Of a DNA stretch of 64,000 nucleotides, positions 31,434-43,620 are shown one piece after another. The first letter of the stretch is position 1; each line of letters starts with the position of its first letter. Origin of the DNA: Prorocentrum cordatum. Lineage: Eukaryota > Sar > Dinophyceae > Prorocentrales > Prorocentraceae. The translations under genes and the position numbers were made by a program. A model generated the notes under the pieces. That model ran no database searches. It saw only the letters and a program-made list of their open reading frames with translations, and had not been told where the DNA came from. Location of the stretch: assembly GCA_963575745.1 (NCBI GenBank), contig CAUYUJ010015271.1, positions 377,908 to 441,907 on the forward strand, written 5' to 3'.

Positions 31434-34400
31434 ATGATCACTCCCGATGGGGGCTTATATGATGAGGATACCAACGTGGAGGCCGACGAGGGTGAGAGCC
31501 TGGTCGTTCTCGACTGCTTGGGCAACCGCCTTCCTCAGCTGCATGGTAAGTTCTACAGTTTCGCCGGTGACGCCTACCCCTCGGACGGTCGGATTCGCCG
31601 CGAGGCCCATGTTGCTTTCGCGCGGAAGCGGGCTCACCGACAGGAGCCTCCAGCCTTCACGAATTTCGTGAGCAGCCATGGGCTGCTGGCGCCGTTCGGC
31701 GGCGGCGGGTGCTGGCTACGCCGCGGTGCCGCCGGGCCGCCCGCAGCAGTCGGCGCGCTTGCGGCCGTGGACGGCATGGCCACCCCGATGTCCCCAGTGC
31801 CCGTGGAGCCGCTGCCGCTCGCTGGCGATGACGCGGTGGTGGTGCCCACTTGTTCGGCCGTGCCGCCGTGCCTAGTCGAGCTGGCCGAGCGGCTTGCCTT
31901 GCGAGATGGCCCGTGTTGCTCGTCGCCGTGAATGCGGAGGGCGCCGCGACTATGGGCATTGAGGTCTCAGTACGTGCGAGAGACATCGTCGTGGTCACGG
32001 CGGCGGACGCCTTGCTCCGACTGCGTCAAGTTCGCGCGCGGTCTGATGGCCCGCTGTGCAGGGCATGCCGCCCCCGCAGGCGCCGCTGCCCTCCGGGCGC
32101 GCGCTGGGGGCGAGCCTGATCCCCGCGGCGACGACGCCGGCCCCCGTGTGGGTCGACTTCGACGAGGTCGGCGACCGTTTTACGAGCTGGAAGAAGGCCG
32201 CGCAGGAGAGCAGGGAGGAGCCCATCATTGCCATCGAGGTGCAGGGGCCGTCTGGGTCTATGCATCTTGCTAGCCGCACCGAGCGCGACGGGGGCGGCCC
32301 GCGGCGGTGGTGGCTGGAGATTACAAGCAGCAGCGGCAGGAGCGAGACGGATGGTGTTTTGCAGGGGATGGCCACTCTCACTGAGAGTTTCACCCTGTTC
32401 GGTGGGCACGATCAGCTCAATCTCCGGCGCCTGCGCGCGCAGCGAGATTTCTGAGAAGTTCCTGCCGGCCGCGCCTCTATGAGAGCCAGTCTCTGCCCCC
32501 CGTGGCCGACGTGCCGCGCGCTGCCGCGATCGGGATTGCGCGCGACAGCTGGTGGAGGGCGCCTCAGATGCACGAATGGCCTGCGTGGGTTAATGAGATC
32601 GCCGACCGCCTGGTGCCCGAGGTCGCTCTAGGGCCCCCGCCTTTTCCTCCGGGGGGCCCCCCTCGCGAAGCCCCCCTTCGATTGGGCGAGGGCTCGGCTT
32701 GCCTCGAGGCCCTGGCGCAGCTTCCAGCGCGCGACGACGGTCGTGAGTTTTACTTGCCGCCGGAAGTGGCTCTTCGAGAGGCGCTCTGCGACAAGACATC
32801 TGGCTACATGGCGGGCGCCTCGTCGACTGCGCTCGCGCCGTGCCGGCGCGGTTGGGTCTCCGGCGGGCCGCCGTCCAGCGCTGTGGACTTGGCGGGGGGC
32901 CGTGGCCGATCTTTTCCGGCGGGCCCAGGCGGGCGCCCGCTGGGCCCGAGTGCAGATGACAGATGATACCCGCGATGATGGCGTTGAGCGATGCACCGTG
33001 GGCCTTCGGCTCGCCAGCGGACCGGCGCCCCGCGACCTCGAGGCCAGGGGCGTGCCGGTCTTTGGCGGTTGGGCCCGCGAGCGAACGGGTTTTTTGCCGG
33101 GCCGCGAGAAGAGCGGGATGCTCCGTCTCATCTTGGATGCACGGGGGACCAATCGGCGGCTCGCGCCTCCGCCGCGCGTTGACCTCGGCGGGCGAGGGCT
33201 GGGGCCGCATCGAGGCGGGGCCCCCCGACGGACGCGGCCGCTCGCCCCTGCTCTGCAGGGCGACTGACGCGCGGGGCGCTTCTCATAGAATGGGCATCCC
33301 TTCTTGGATGGCATGGCCCGCCTCAGTTTCGCGCTGGCGACGGAGGCGCCGCGCTGACCTTGGACGACGAAGTCGGAACAGACGACTGGATAACTTCGAT
33401 GCCTCGGCGCTTACCCACGGGCTTCTTGGAGCTCGTTCCCAGCGCGGGACATCGAAGTGGCCAGCAAGGTTTTAGATGGCGCTGAGCTCATTCGCGATCG
33501 CGGCCAGCCCTTGGCGCCCACGCTCCGCGGCTCGGACGCGCGGGGCTGCGTCTACGTTGGCGACGTTGGCGCGCTCGGTTCCGACGGCAGGGTCGCGGCG
33601 CCCAATCTCATTGGTCCTAAAGATACCCATGCCCGGGGTCGGCCCGGGTGAAAAGGGCCGTCTGCTGGATTGGGCGAACGCCGCTGCGCCCGATCAGCCT
33701 GCCGCGTGCGCGGTGGTTCAGCATCCGCTCGTCAAGACGCGATGACACGCTGAATGGCCTGTTGTTTGATTGCAGCGACATGCCCTGGTTCAAGTCAGGG
33801 GCGCCCTAGGGGCATCTGGGGTGTCCGCGGGGTTTAGTACAGCATTGGAGTGGTGGTGCCTGTCCCATTTGGGGGCGGCCACCGCCGCTCCGTTGCGCGT
33901 GGGCCTGCCCGCCAGAGCGCCGTTGCAATCTCGCGCTCCCCGGGGGGCCGCTGCGGCCGCGTTCGGGAGAGCTCTCGGGGGCCGCGCGTGCGCCCGAGGG
34001 CGATATCGACCAGGCACCATCTCGACTAGGTACGGGCATGTCTCCAAGGGCACCATCAACGCGCGCCGGCGACGGTGCCCCCCGACACGTGCCCGGACCT
34101 AGCTGGGGCGACGCTGGGCAGGTTTTCCTCCAGAGAGCCGCCCCTGGCGAACGCGCCGCGCGTTCGGGGCCCCGGCCGTTCGGGGCGAGCGCGGGATTGC
34201 AGCGGCGCCCGCTCAGGACACCCAGGGCGCATTATGCGCGCCGAGCCTACGTGGGCGCACCTCCGAACTAGCTACTCAAGCCCGAGAGCGACCGCTGCGC
34301 GGTCGGCCACTCTGCCGATTGGAACGCGCGCGCCTGCGGTGCCAGCGGATGCCCAGAGGACAGCGTCTTAACGTTCCCTGGACCGTCGCATCTGCACCTG

Positions 34401-35430
34401 TGCAACCGCCGTCGGCTGCGGCGCGTTCCCCCCGCCCCTTGCCGCCCCGCCTGGGGAAAGGTGCGGGTGTCTTTCGCGGTCGAGATAATCTAGACGACGT
34501 CTGCGCGGCCTTGGAGGCGAGGGGCCTCGCCGTGCGCGAAGCGGTCACGTCTGGTTCTGGAGTCGAGGCGCTGGGGGTCTGACTCGACGGTGAGCGTCGG
34601 CGCGCGATGCTCAAGGCGTTCTCGGCGGGCGCTCATGCCCCGGCAGACCGCCGCCGGGGTCTCTGGCTGCCAGGTGGGGGCCGCGATGAGCCGCGCTACC
34701 TTTTGCGACCTGGTGCGCCGAGAGATGTTGACGGTGTTCTCGGCAGTGCGCCCCTTCATCAGGCAGCGCTGCGACCGGCCTGTCTCTCTCTAGTCCTCGG
34801 TGGCCGACGAGATGCGCGTCTTTGCAGGCTTGATGGCGTCGTTGGTCTCGACTTGGGAGTCGGACTGGAATCCGCTCAATGTGCCGGCGGATGCGTCTGA
34901 GTGGGGGGTGCGGCATTTGCCCCCGCTGGTTCGAACTGGCGACGTTCCCTCGGATGGCCGCTGCCGCGAGCGAGACCGCTGCCCCCGCGAGCACCACGCG
35001 CCCGCTGGGGCCGCTGCCCTCGGCGGCCCCGCCAGCCAGCCAGCCCGAGGCGGGGTCGCCCGACAGATTGGGCGTCGATTGCTCTTGGGGCCACCGGCGG
35101 CCCGACCCTAGCTTCGCTGAGGCGCCTGGCTTCACAGCCGAACAGGCGCCTTGGACAGTCATCGGCGGCTGGAAGTGCAGCGGCGCCGAGGATATCGCGG
35201 TGCTCGAGGCGCGCGGCCTCCCGCGCGGCCTGGAAAGCGTTGCCCGCGCGAGCTTCGGGCGCAAGATTCGGCGGGTGCTTTTCGCCGACGACCTCGGGCT
35301 CGTGTTTTCTGTTTGCCATTGGCGCTGCTGCAGCTTCAAAATTCTGATCATACGCTGCAGCAGTCACCTGTCCGTTCGGTGGATTCCATCGGACAAGAAC
35401 CCCGCCGATGCCCCCTCTCGCCCCTGTTAG
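31434..35430 (+). pseudogene. Decayed retroelement polyprotein: N-terminal region, RT, RNase H
   Basis: Broken + strand coding region in which protein-like pieces are mostly in one frame (1 mod 3). 32056-32454 contains a VWVDFDEVGDRFTSWKKAAQ region and ends FTLFGGHDQLNLRRL, resembling the N-terminal part of polyproteins common in dinoflagellate genomes. 32743-33267 has RT fingers-like LRLILDARGTNRR with a following PP. 33457-33651 contains VYVGDVGALG, a degenerate form of the RT YxDD box. 34879-35430 ends RVLFADDLGLVFSV and RWIPSDKNPADAPSR, typical of the RNase H end of such elements, then a stop. Frames are interrupted and several catalytic acids are not in place, so it is inactive. Together with the downstream tyrosine recombinase pieces the order is that of DIRS-like elements. 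Confidence 0.6.
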
Positions 35431-36647
35431 CCTCGCCTGCGAACCGCAGCCACCAGCCCCCCTCGGTTAAAGCGCGCCACCTGCGGCTTTCGACGTGCCC
35501 TTGAAACCGCTGCGGGACTTTCTATGTCGGGCGCTTTGCCGAGGTCTTCGCCAGAGACTTTCTCCGCCGCTGGCCTGGAAGGCCGGCGAGATTTGAGCCC
35601 GAAGCGGCCCGCAGTCGACCCTTGCCAAGAGCCGTCTCACCTTCTAAGTTTCGACGAGAACGACCGCTTGCACAGCTCGGTGTTTAAATAACCCTGAACC
35701 CTTGCAAGAAGAAGCGACAGCGTCTGCAGCTGCGCCTCGCCGTGCCTCAGTAGGCATTCTGGCACAGGCCTCCTCGCGCGCCACCGAACCCCGTTGCGTC
35801 TGCAGTTCGCGTCCGCGCCCTCACTTCGCCACCCCGTCGGAGCCCGCCAGCTCCGCTGCAGGGCGCAGGGCCCGCCCTTGCCCGCCTTCGGCTGGGCGTG
35901 CACAACTCCCGCCAGCAGCTTCACCCCGCGTGGCGCTGAGATCCCGCGACGAATCCGGCGGCCCATGCGCTCCACCAGGAGGTCGTCGAGATCGCCCAGC
36001 GGGATGTCGACCTCGCGGTGCGCGTTCACGAATGCGCTGGGCTTGAAACCTCCTGGGCGCACTGCGCCTCGGTCCGTGGCCTCGCGGCTGCGTGCCCCCC
36101 CGCAGGGTGAGGCGCGGAGAGTTCTGGAACGGTCGGCAATTTCAGCGGCCTCGAGAGGGCGCCCTTCTGCCTGCGAGGGGGCGCGCGGCTCCGAAATGGC
36201 AGCGCGGCCTCTGGAGCCGCCTCCGCCTCGGTCTCGTTCTCCGAGCTCTAGGCCTCCGCGAACCTCGGGTCGTTTTGGGCCAGGCTGCAGAGCTGCTCGA
36301 GAAGCGCGAACACCTCGCCGTCCGACATGGTCGGCAGGCCCCCGCGGGCCGCAAACCTTTGGCGCCACCGAGTCCTCTCGCAACCAGGGTGCGGGATGTG
36401 CGTGGCCGTGGGGCGGATGGGGTTACGATGCTGACCGCCTGGCGCCTCCTCGAAGGTCGGGAGGTATGGGGATGCGTATGGGGAGAGGGGCCAGGTAAAC
36501 GACACTGGCCACCCCCCCTGCGGAGAATACGTTCGGCGGACTCGTCGGGCTCTCCGGGAAACCTCCTGGGACTGTGCGTTGCAGAGCCGCCAGCGAACAA
36601 TGCATCATGAGGCGGGGATGCGGGAGATGGGAGGGGGGCAAGCGGAG

Positions 36648-36650
<3 letters not shown>
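35431..36650. other. Unrecognised region between RNase H and recombinase pieces
   Basis: Open frames on both strands but no motif recognised. May contain diverged parts of the same retroelement. Confidence 0.35.

Positions 36651-36701
<51 letters not shown>
36651..36701. repeat. (CAG)n microsatellite
   Basis: Pure CAG triplets, about 17 units. Confidence 0.95.
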
Positions 36702-36704
<3 letters not shown>

Positions 36705-37032
36705 GGGAAGGTGTTCTCCTTCCCCGTGCGCCGCCAATGCGGGCTTCACGGCAGGCGCGTCGAGGCCCTCGGGGCATGGCCGGGCCCGGTGCGGAATCTT
36801 CGTGGCTGGAGTGAGGCTGTCTCAGGAGTATGCCCCATCGAGACTTTTCCCCCCTTCCCTTTGGGAGCACTTTTGGAACGCGCGTAGGCTCTCTCCCTCT
36901 CTCGCCTTTCGTCCCGGCGCCGTGCCTGCTGCCACCGCGAGGACTCTGCGCAACTCGCTGCCGAACGACAAATATTTTGACGTAAAGACCCCACATGGTG
37001 ATCATCTCTTTAGCTTGCCTGGGGATCTCCCC

Positions 37033-37165
37033 TTGCTCCTCCTCCTCCTCCTCCTCCTCCTCCTCCTCCTCCTCCCCCTCCTCCTCTTGCTGCTCCTTCT
37101 CCTTTCCCTTCTCCTCCTCCTCCTCCTCCTCCTCATCCTCCTCCTCCTCCTCCTCGTCCTGCCTC
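37033..37165. repeat. (TCC)n pyrimidine tract
   Basis: CTCCTC repeats with TTC and GTCC variants. Confidence 0.9.
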
Positions 37166-37179
37166 TTCCTCTGGCCTCC

Positions 37180-37580
37180 TCATGCATCCCCCTTGAGCAT
37201 CCTGCCTGCTACTGGAGTCTGCTGGGGCCTCCCTTTGCCCCCTGGAGCCTCCTGTAGTTCCTGGAGCGTGGCCTCCTCCTTCTCCTCCTCCTGCCACGGC
37301 CTCCTCCTGGGGCCTCCTGCCTCCTCCTGGGGCCTCCTACTGAACCCTGGAGCCTCCTGGGGCCTCCTGGAGCTTTCTGGGGCCTCCCGGGACCTCCTGG
37401 GGCCCAGGGTATTCCTGGGACCTCCGAGGGCCCCCCGTGGCCTCCTGAAGAATTCGTGAAGCCTCCCAGGGCTTCGTGGTGGTGTTGAAGCCTCCTGCGG
37501 CCTCATGGGACCTCCTGGGACCTCCTTGAAGCTTCCTGTGGCTTCCTGGAGCCCCCTAAGGGTCCTGTGACCTCCGGAGG
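37180..37580. repeat. Irregular CCTCCTGGGG short repeat
   Basis: About 400 bp rich in GGCCTCCTG and GGGACCTCCTGG words at irregular 12-24 bp spacing, probably a diverged minisatellite. A duplicated CACCGACGAGGCTACCGCTC follows near 37608 and, imperfectly, near 37772. Confidence 0.7.
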
Positions 37581-37682
37581 CTTTCGGAGGGACTTCCTCG
37601 CGATTCACTCACCGACGAGGCTACCGCTCGAGACATCCTCACGATTTGCCCCCTTGGGGTGCCCAAGTGCTATGCCTGGTAG

Positions 37683-38255
37683 ATGGGTTGCGATGACCCG
37701 CCCGGACTACCACATGAAGCGCGGGCCCCATGGGAAGGGGGCTCTCGCTTGAGGTTTCCTCGCAGGTCACTCACAGACGAGGCTACCGCTCGAGACATCC
37801 TCACGACGACCTCATGGCTGCCAGAGGCCTGGCCTATCTGGCGTGCGGTGATCAGCGGCCTGTGCGCGGTGGGCCGCTTCGACGTGGCTCTGCTCTTGTG
37901 CCTGATGTGGTGCACCTTCGCCCGTCCGATCGAGCTGATGGCCTTGAAACCGGATCACCTGCACGCGCCGAGCCGCGTGGCCACCTATTGGACTCCCCAT
38001 CTGAATCCAGAGGTCGAGGGGGTCCCCTCGAAAGCCGAGGAGTTCGACGTCACTACTTCGCCGCTGCGGAAGTTCTGCCAAAGTGCAGTGCTTCCCGCAT
38101 GGCGCCGGGGCCCCAGCACGACGCAAACAATGGCGTTGAGCCCGCGAAAGAGAGGAGACGTCAGAAGGCCCCGTTCGGCCGCGGGGCCCCAGCGCAATGT
38201 TCTGCTCACGCACTGTTCTGCTCAAGTCTCGGGCGGAACTGCCCTTTCGAGTTAG
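37683..38255 (+). pseudogene. Tyrosine recombinase fragment (central part)
   Basis: Reads RFDVALLLCLMWCTFARPIE then LMALKPDHL. The ALLL...TFARPIELM segment is the box I region of tyrosine recombinases, with the catalytic Arg at codon 37923-37925. It is followed by PHLNPEVEGVPSKAEEFDVT, matching the Pro-Ser-Lys-Thr region seen in recombinases of dinoflagellate retroelements. Box II and the catalytic Tyr are missing here and are found at 40090-40260, on the far side of a minisatellite array. Probably the 3' domain of the retroelement that begins near 31.4 kb. Confidence 0.6.
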
Positions 38256-38385
38256 AGCCGGATGGTTTCGAAATCCAGTCGAGCCCGATGCCGAAATCGA
38301 AGCCGAAATTGTCAAAATCGTACGGAACAGTTTTTTGCGGAACTCTCAAGCGAAAACCGCGTTGTAGCAATCTCTCGTGAGAACT

Positions 38386-39620
38386 TCCAAAATTCCCAAC
38401 CATCCTGTGGTGTTGGGTCGTCGTTTTGAAGAGACGGTCCCCGCGTTCGCTCCTTCCTTCCTCCCTCCTCCCCCTCCCCCCTCCTCTTCCCTCCCTGCGT
38501 TTCACCCACCCAGCACAGCGTGTCGTGGCCACATGGGGAGCTCCACCGAAGCCCCCCGTGCCACCGTCCGCATGCGTCCCAGAACACCCAATCTGACACT
38601 TTCCCCCACCCAGTACAGCGCTTCGTGGCCCCATAGGGAGCTCCACCGAAGCTCCCAGTGCCACCGTCTGCATGCGTCTGAGAACACCCACTTCGGCATT
38701 TTCACTCACCCAGTACAGCGCTTCGTGGCCCTATAGGGAGCTCCTCCGAAGCCCTCAGTGTCACCGTCTGCATGCGTCCTGTAACATCCAATTTGGCATT
38801 TTCGCCCACCCAGTATTGCGTTTTGTGGCCTCATAGGGAGCTCCACTGGAGCTCCCAGAACCACCGTCCCCATGCGTCCCCGCAACACCCAATTTGACAT
38901 TGTCACCCACCCAGTACAGCGCTTCGTGGCCCCATAGGGAGCTCCACCCAAGCCCTCCGTGCCACCGTGTGCATGCGTCCCCGAACACCCAATTTGACAT
39001 TTTCACCCAGCACACCGTGTTGTAGCCTTTTGGGGAGCTCCACCGAAGCCCCCAGTGCCACCGTCCGCATGCGCCCCGGAACACCCAATTTGGTATTCTC
39101 ACCCACCCAGTACAGCGCTTCGTGGCCCCATAGGGAGCTCCACCGAAGCCCCCAGTGGGACCGCCCTCATGCGTACGCGCAATTTGGTATTTTCGCCCAC
39201 TCAGTACAGCGCTTCGCGGCCCTATGGGGAGCTCCACTGGAGCCCCCAGTTGGACCGCCCGCATGCGTCCCACACGCAGTTTGGCATTTTCACCTACCCT
39301 GTACAACGCTTCGTGTCGGGAGTTCCACCAGAGCCCCCAGTGGGACCGCCCGCATGCGTCCCCCCCCACACACGCACAATCACACACACAAACACACACA
39401 CACACACACACAATTTGGCATTTTCACCCACCCAGTACAGCGCTCCGTGGCCCCATAAGGAGCTCCGCCGACGGCCCCAGTGCTACTGCCCGCATGCGTT
39501 CCCCCCCCACCCAGTGCAGCGCTCCGTGGCCCCATAGGGAGCTTCACCGAAGACGATATTCACAATTGTGGTACCCACAACTGCATATGGTTGTGCCGTT
39601 CGCCAGGATAATTTGTCATG
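38386..39620 (+). repeat. 77-100 bp minisatellite family, array B (100-bp unit)
   Basis: Head TTCCCAACCATCCTGTGGTG, then TTGGGTCGTCGTTTTGAAG, then a pyrimidine-rich stretch, then about eleven units. Unit: CAGTACAGCGCTTCGTGGCC, CCATAGGGAGCTCCACCGAA, then CCACCGTCCGCATGCGTCC and a variable part (AACACCCAATTTGGCATTTT). The period is about 100 bp. Ends in a tail, CACCGAAGACGATATTCACA, then GGTACCCACAACTGC. A (CA)n run interrupts at 39366-39411. Confidence 0.9.
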
Positions 39621-39639
39621 CCGGTCGGCGCAGCCATTT

Positions 39640-39925
39640 CGAAGCGACGGTTTCGTTGGAACTTCTTCAAAACAAAATTCCGAACGAGTTCGAAACTTTC
39701 GGGTTCGATTTCGAAGTGGCGCTTCCGCCGAGACTTCCTCCATCCTAGAAGTCAAGGCCTTTCTGGTTCGATTTCGAAATGGCGCTCCCGCCCAGGAGTT
39801 CCCCCGAAATGGAATTCGGGGCCTTCGATTTCGAAATGGCGCCCCCGTGCAAGACTTCCTCGAAAATCGAGGTCGGCACTTCTTCAGCTCGAACTCGCAA
39901 TGGCGTTCCCGCCTAGGACGTGTCT
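39640..39925. repeat. Degenerate tandem repeat with TTCGATTTCGAAATGGCG
   Basis: Four or five imperfect units of about 55-65 bp containing TTTCGAAATGGCGCTCCCGC and ACTTCCTCGAAA. Lies between minisatellite array B and the recombinase C-terminal piece. Confidence 0.7.
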
Positions 39926-40089
39926 TGGTGGAAGCACGAACCAGTTCAAAACTCTCGTAGCGCAGATGCATCGAGTTGGACCTTCGTTGGTGGGGGTACC
40001 CTGTGCCGACGCTGGTCCGCAATCAAGTCAATGCCCCAATGTGCGAAGGTTTGGTCGTTCACCTACCTTCAGCTAGCGGCCTCAGCGCA

Positions 40090-40262
40090 GGAGGTCTCTT
40101 GGAACCTTCGCTTCAACCCTGGTCGTTTACCAGGCCCGCCGCAGTGGCGCCAGCACGGACATGGCGACCCGAAAGCGGACCCTGGCGGAGGTGAAGAAGC
40201 GCGGCCGCTGGAAAGCCGACCGATCGGAATTCCGGTGCGAGAAGGGAACTCGATTCAGCTCA
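40090..40262 (+). pseudogene. Tyrosine recombinase C-terminal fragment, Tyr to Cys
   Basis: Reads LVVYQARRSGASTDMATRKR, then LAEVKKRGRWKADRSEFRCE. This corresponds to box II (RHSGAS-like; here RRSGAS) and the GRW-containing C-terminal box, GRW at 40203-40211. At the position where this family has Tyr in a RRYEK-like motif, the codon 40236-40238 is TGC (Cys), so the nucleophile is missing. Same frame (0 mod 3) as the fragment at 37683-38255. Inactive. Confidence 0.6.
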
Positions 40263-41369
40263 ATGTGGATGGCCCATCCTGTGTGGTTTCGCGCCCGCGC
40301 CGGGCGTTGCGAGGAGAGGTTCGTGGAGATCTTGGTGCACGGCCACGTGCTGCCAAAGCCCGCTTCTCATTCCCTTCATTGCCTCGTTTGGTATCGGGCG
40401 TGACATTCGAGCTGGAAAGGTTGAGGCGAGCGAGCATCGTCTCCTTGAGTTCTGACCAGGTAACCCCAGGACTTCTTCGCATGATTACGGATGCGCAGCG
40501 GCTAGCGGCTAGGCCTTTCATTTGGTGTGAACTGAGTTACTTCCATACAAGCAGACGTTGCATCCCGATGGCATGCTCTGAGCCAAGAGTGCCTCGCTTC
40601 CCATATGTGTCGGTAAGGCGGTTGTCCCAGTTTATTGTTTCCAGTTTTATTGTTTCTGCGATGTCTGCCGACACAGCCCTGCTTGGCCCAAGGTGCACAG
40701 GCGTTTGGGCCCGCGATGGCAGCGAGAAAACACTGCCGTGCCTCGCGCCTCAGAGTTGGTCCCCAAACGTTTTCAGGATGCCCTATGATTTGCTGTTTTG
40801 TCGGTCCTTCGGGCCTTGTACCTTACAGTGTGAGAACAGCTTCTGTTTGGGGAATTTGAGTTGGGTGCGATTTGAAATTGAGGCGAGGCGAACCCCTCGC
40901 CTTGATCACTATCTGATCCGAGTCGCTTAGACCAGCGAGTAGAGTAGAGAGAACCCCCCCCGCGCGAAACACAAGGGTAAGTCATGGGGATGCGTGCGCA
41001 TTAATGACTTAGCAGGATTTGGGGCGTCGGTTTCATCGATCCTCATCGTGTCATTCTACAGCCAGCCTGGTTTTCTTCCCTTTCGGGCCAGCTCGGCTCT
41101 CCCAACCCTTCTCTTTTCCAAGGTGCCATTTGAAATTAAGGCGAGGCGAAGCCCTCGTCTTGAACACTCCCGGATCCGAGTCGCTTCGAGCAGCGAGTAT
41201 AGCAGAGAGAACCGTTCCCCACGAAAAACGAGAGTATGCAAATGTTGCCTCTTGCGTCCAAATCCAGGCAAACGTTTCTTCAAAGTTCCTTGCATGGTTG
41301 TCCATTTTTTCGCACCTTTCCAGATGCGGGCGAACTTGTCAACAGTTTCTCAAACTTGTTTCAAACTTG
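40263..41369. repeat. Non-coding region with duplicated segment (repeats G and H)
   Basis: A roughly 95-bp segment at 40865-40960 (TTTGAAATTGAGGCGAGGCG, then CCGAGTCGCTTAGACCAGCG) recurs at 41123-41215. 40985-41075 matches 31085-31175. Elsewhere nothing recognised. Confidence 0.6.
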
Positions 41370-41585
41370 TTCCCGACCATCCTGTGGTGTTGGGTCCTCG
41401 TTCTGAAGTTACACCCCGCGTCTCGTGTCTTCTCTCCTCTCCTCCCCTGCCCCTCCTCCCTCCTCCCCCTCTTTGTTTATGCCGCATGTATGCCTTCCCC
41501 GTCTCCATCGACGTCATCGCACCGCCGTCGTCATCAACATCATCATCACCGATTTCGGCTCACCCCTCGCACGTTTCGTTGACCC

Positions 41586-41619
<34 letters not shown>

Positions 41620-43620
41620 CCACTGAAGGCCTCAGCGGCTGCGTTCGCATGAGGTTCCGCCCTCATTTCGGCACACCCCTCACACGTTATGTGGCCCCAC
41701 ATGGGGGCCCCACCGAAGGCCCCAGTGGCTGCGTTCGCATGCGGTTCCAGCCCCATTCCAGCACAGCCTTCACACCTTGCGTGGCCCCATAGGTAACCCC
41801 ACCGAAGGCTCCAGCGGTTGCGTTCGCATGCGGTTTCACCCGATTTCGGCACACCCGTTACACTTTTCGGGGCCCCCTAGGGAGCTCCACCGAAGGCCCC
41901 AGTGACTGCGTTCGTATGAGGTTCCGCCCCCATTTCGACACACTTGTTTCCCGCTTCGTGGCCTCGTAGATGCCCCAGTGGTTGCCTTCGCATGCGGTTC
42001 CACCCGATTTCTGCACACCCCTCGCACGTTTCGAGGCCTCACAAGGAGCTCCACCGAAGGCCCCAGTGGGTGCGTTCGCATGCGGTTCCGCCCTTGATAT
42101 TGGCACACCCTTCACACGATACGTGGCCAAATAGGAAGCTCCACCGAAGGCCCCAGTGGTTGCGATCGCACTGTGCGTTTCCGCCCGCATGTCGGCACAT
42201 CCTTCATACGCTTCGTGGCCTCGCAGAGAGCTCCACCGAAAGTTCCATTGGCTGCGTTCGCATGCGGTTCCACCTTCATTTCTGCACACCCTCTCACATG
42301 TTCTGTGGCCCCCAAAGGAGCTCAACCGAAGGCCCCAGTGGTTGCGTTCGCATGCTGTTCCGCCGCCCCCATCTCGACACGCCCCCCAGTGGCTGCGTTC
42401 GCATGCGTTTCCACTCCCACTTCGGCACGCCCCTCACACCCTTCGTGGCCCCATAAGGAGCTCCACCCAAGGCCCCAGTGGCTGCGTTCGCATGCGGCTC
42501 CAGCCCGATATCGGCACACCCTTCACACGCTTCGTAGCCTCATAAGTATCTCCACCGAAGGTCCCAAATGCGGCGTTCACAGTGGCTGCGTTCGCATTCG
42601 TCTCCCCCGCCAAGTAGAGCGTTTTGTGGCCCCCGAGGGGGCTCCACCCAAGGCCCCAGTGGCTGCGTTCGCATGCGGCTCCAGCCCGATATCGGCACAC
42701 CCTTCACACGCTTCGTAGCCTCATAAGTATCTCCACCGAAGGTCCCAAATGCGGCGTTCACAGTGGCTGCGTTCGCATTCGTCTCCCCCGCCAAGTAGAG
42801 CGTTTTGTGGCCCCAGAGGGGGCTCCACCGAAGGCCCCAGTAGCGGTGTTCGCATGCGTCTCCCCCACCCAGTACAGCGCTTCATCGCCCCATAGGGAGC
42901 TCCACCGAAGGCCTCAGCGGCGGTGTTCGCATGCGCTCCCCCCGTCCAGTATAGCGCTTCGTGGCCCAATAGGGAGCTCCACCGAAGGCCCCAGTGGCGG
43001 TGCTCACATGCGTCTCCCCTGCCCAGCACAGCGCTCCGTGGCTCCATAGGGAGCTCCACTGAAGGCCTCAGAGGCGGTGCTCGCGTGCGTCCCCCCCGCC
43101 CAGTACAGCGCTTCGCAGCCCCATAGGGAGATCCACCGAAGGCCTCACTGGCGCTTTTCGGCGTGTCCCCCACCTAGTACTGCGTTTCGTGGCCCCAGAG
43201 GAAGTTCCACTGAAGGCCTCACTGGCGGTTTTCGCGTGCGTCTCCCCCACCCAGTACAGCGTTTCGTGGCCCTATAGGGAGCTCCACCGAAGGCCTCAGC
43301 GGTTGCGTTCGCATGCGTCCCCCTCGCCCAGTCCAGCGCTTCGTGTTCCAATATAGGCCTCAGTGGCGGTGTTCGCATGCGTCTCCCCACTCAGTACAGC
43401 GTTTCGTTGCCCAATGGGGAGCTTCACCGAGGGCCCCAGCGGCGGCCCCGCCCCATTGCGGCGCACCCTTCACACGCTTCGTAGCCTCATATTGGGTTCC
43501 ACCTAGAACTCCAGTTGCAGCGCCCACATGGCGTTCCCGCTCCATACCGGCACACTTTTCGCAGAGCTTCCCCGAAGGCGATACCCGCAACGACGGTACT
43601 CACAACTGAATTTGGTTTGG
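41370..43620 (+). repeat. 77-100 bp minisatellite family, array C (80 then 77-bp units)
   Basis: Head GACCATCCTGTGGTGTTGGG, pyrimidine-rich stretch, a (GA)n run at 41588-41618, then about 25 units. The first part (41620-42840) has TGGCTGCGTTCGCATGCGG units of about 80-90 bp. The second (42840-43400) has CAGTACAGCGCTTCGTGGCC units of about 77 bp. A 167-bp segment near 42470-42630 is repeated almost exactly at 42650-42810. Tail: CCCCGAAGGCGATACCCGCA. Confidence 0.9.

Noticed and set aside
38386-39620. CRISPR array
   Set aside because: Units are tandem and contiguous with no unique spacers of constant length, and the genome is eukaryotic.
40161-40403. Recombinase C-terminal piece as an independent small gene
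   Set aside because: Matches only the last boxes of a tyrosine recombinase and lacks the catalytic Tyr; best read as a fragment.
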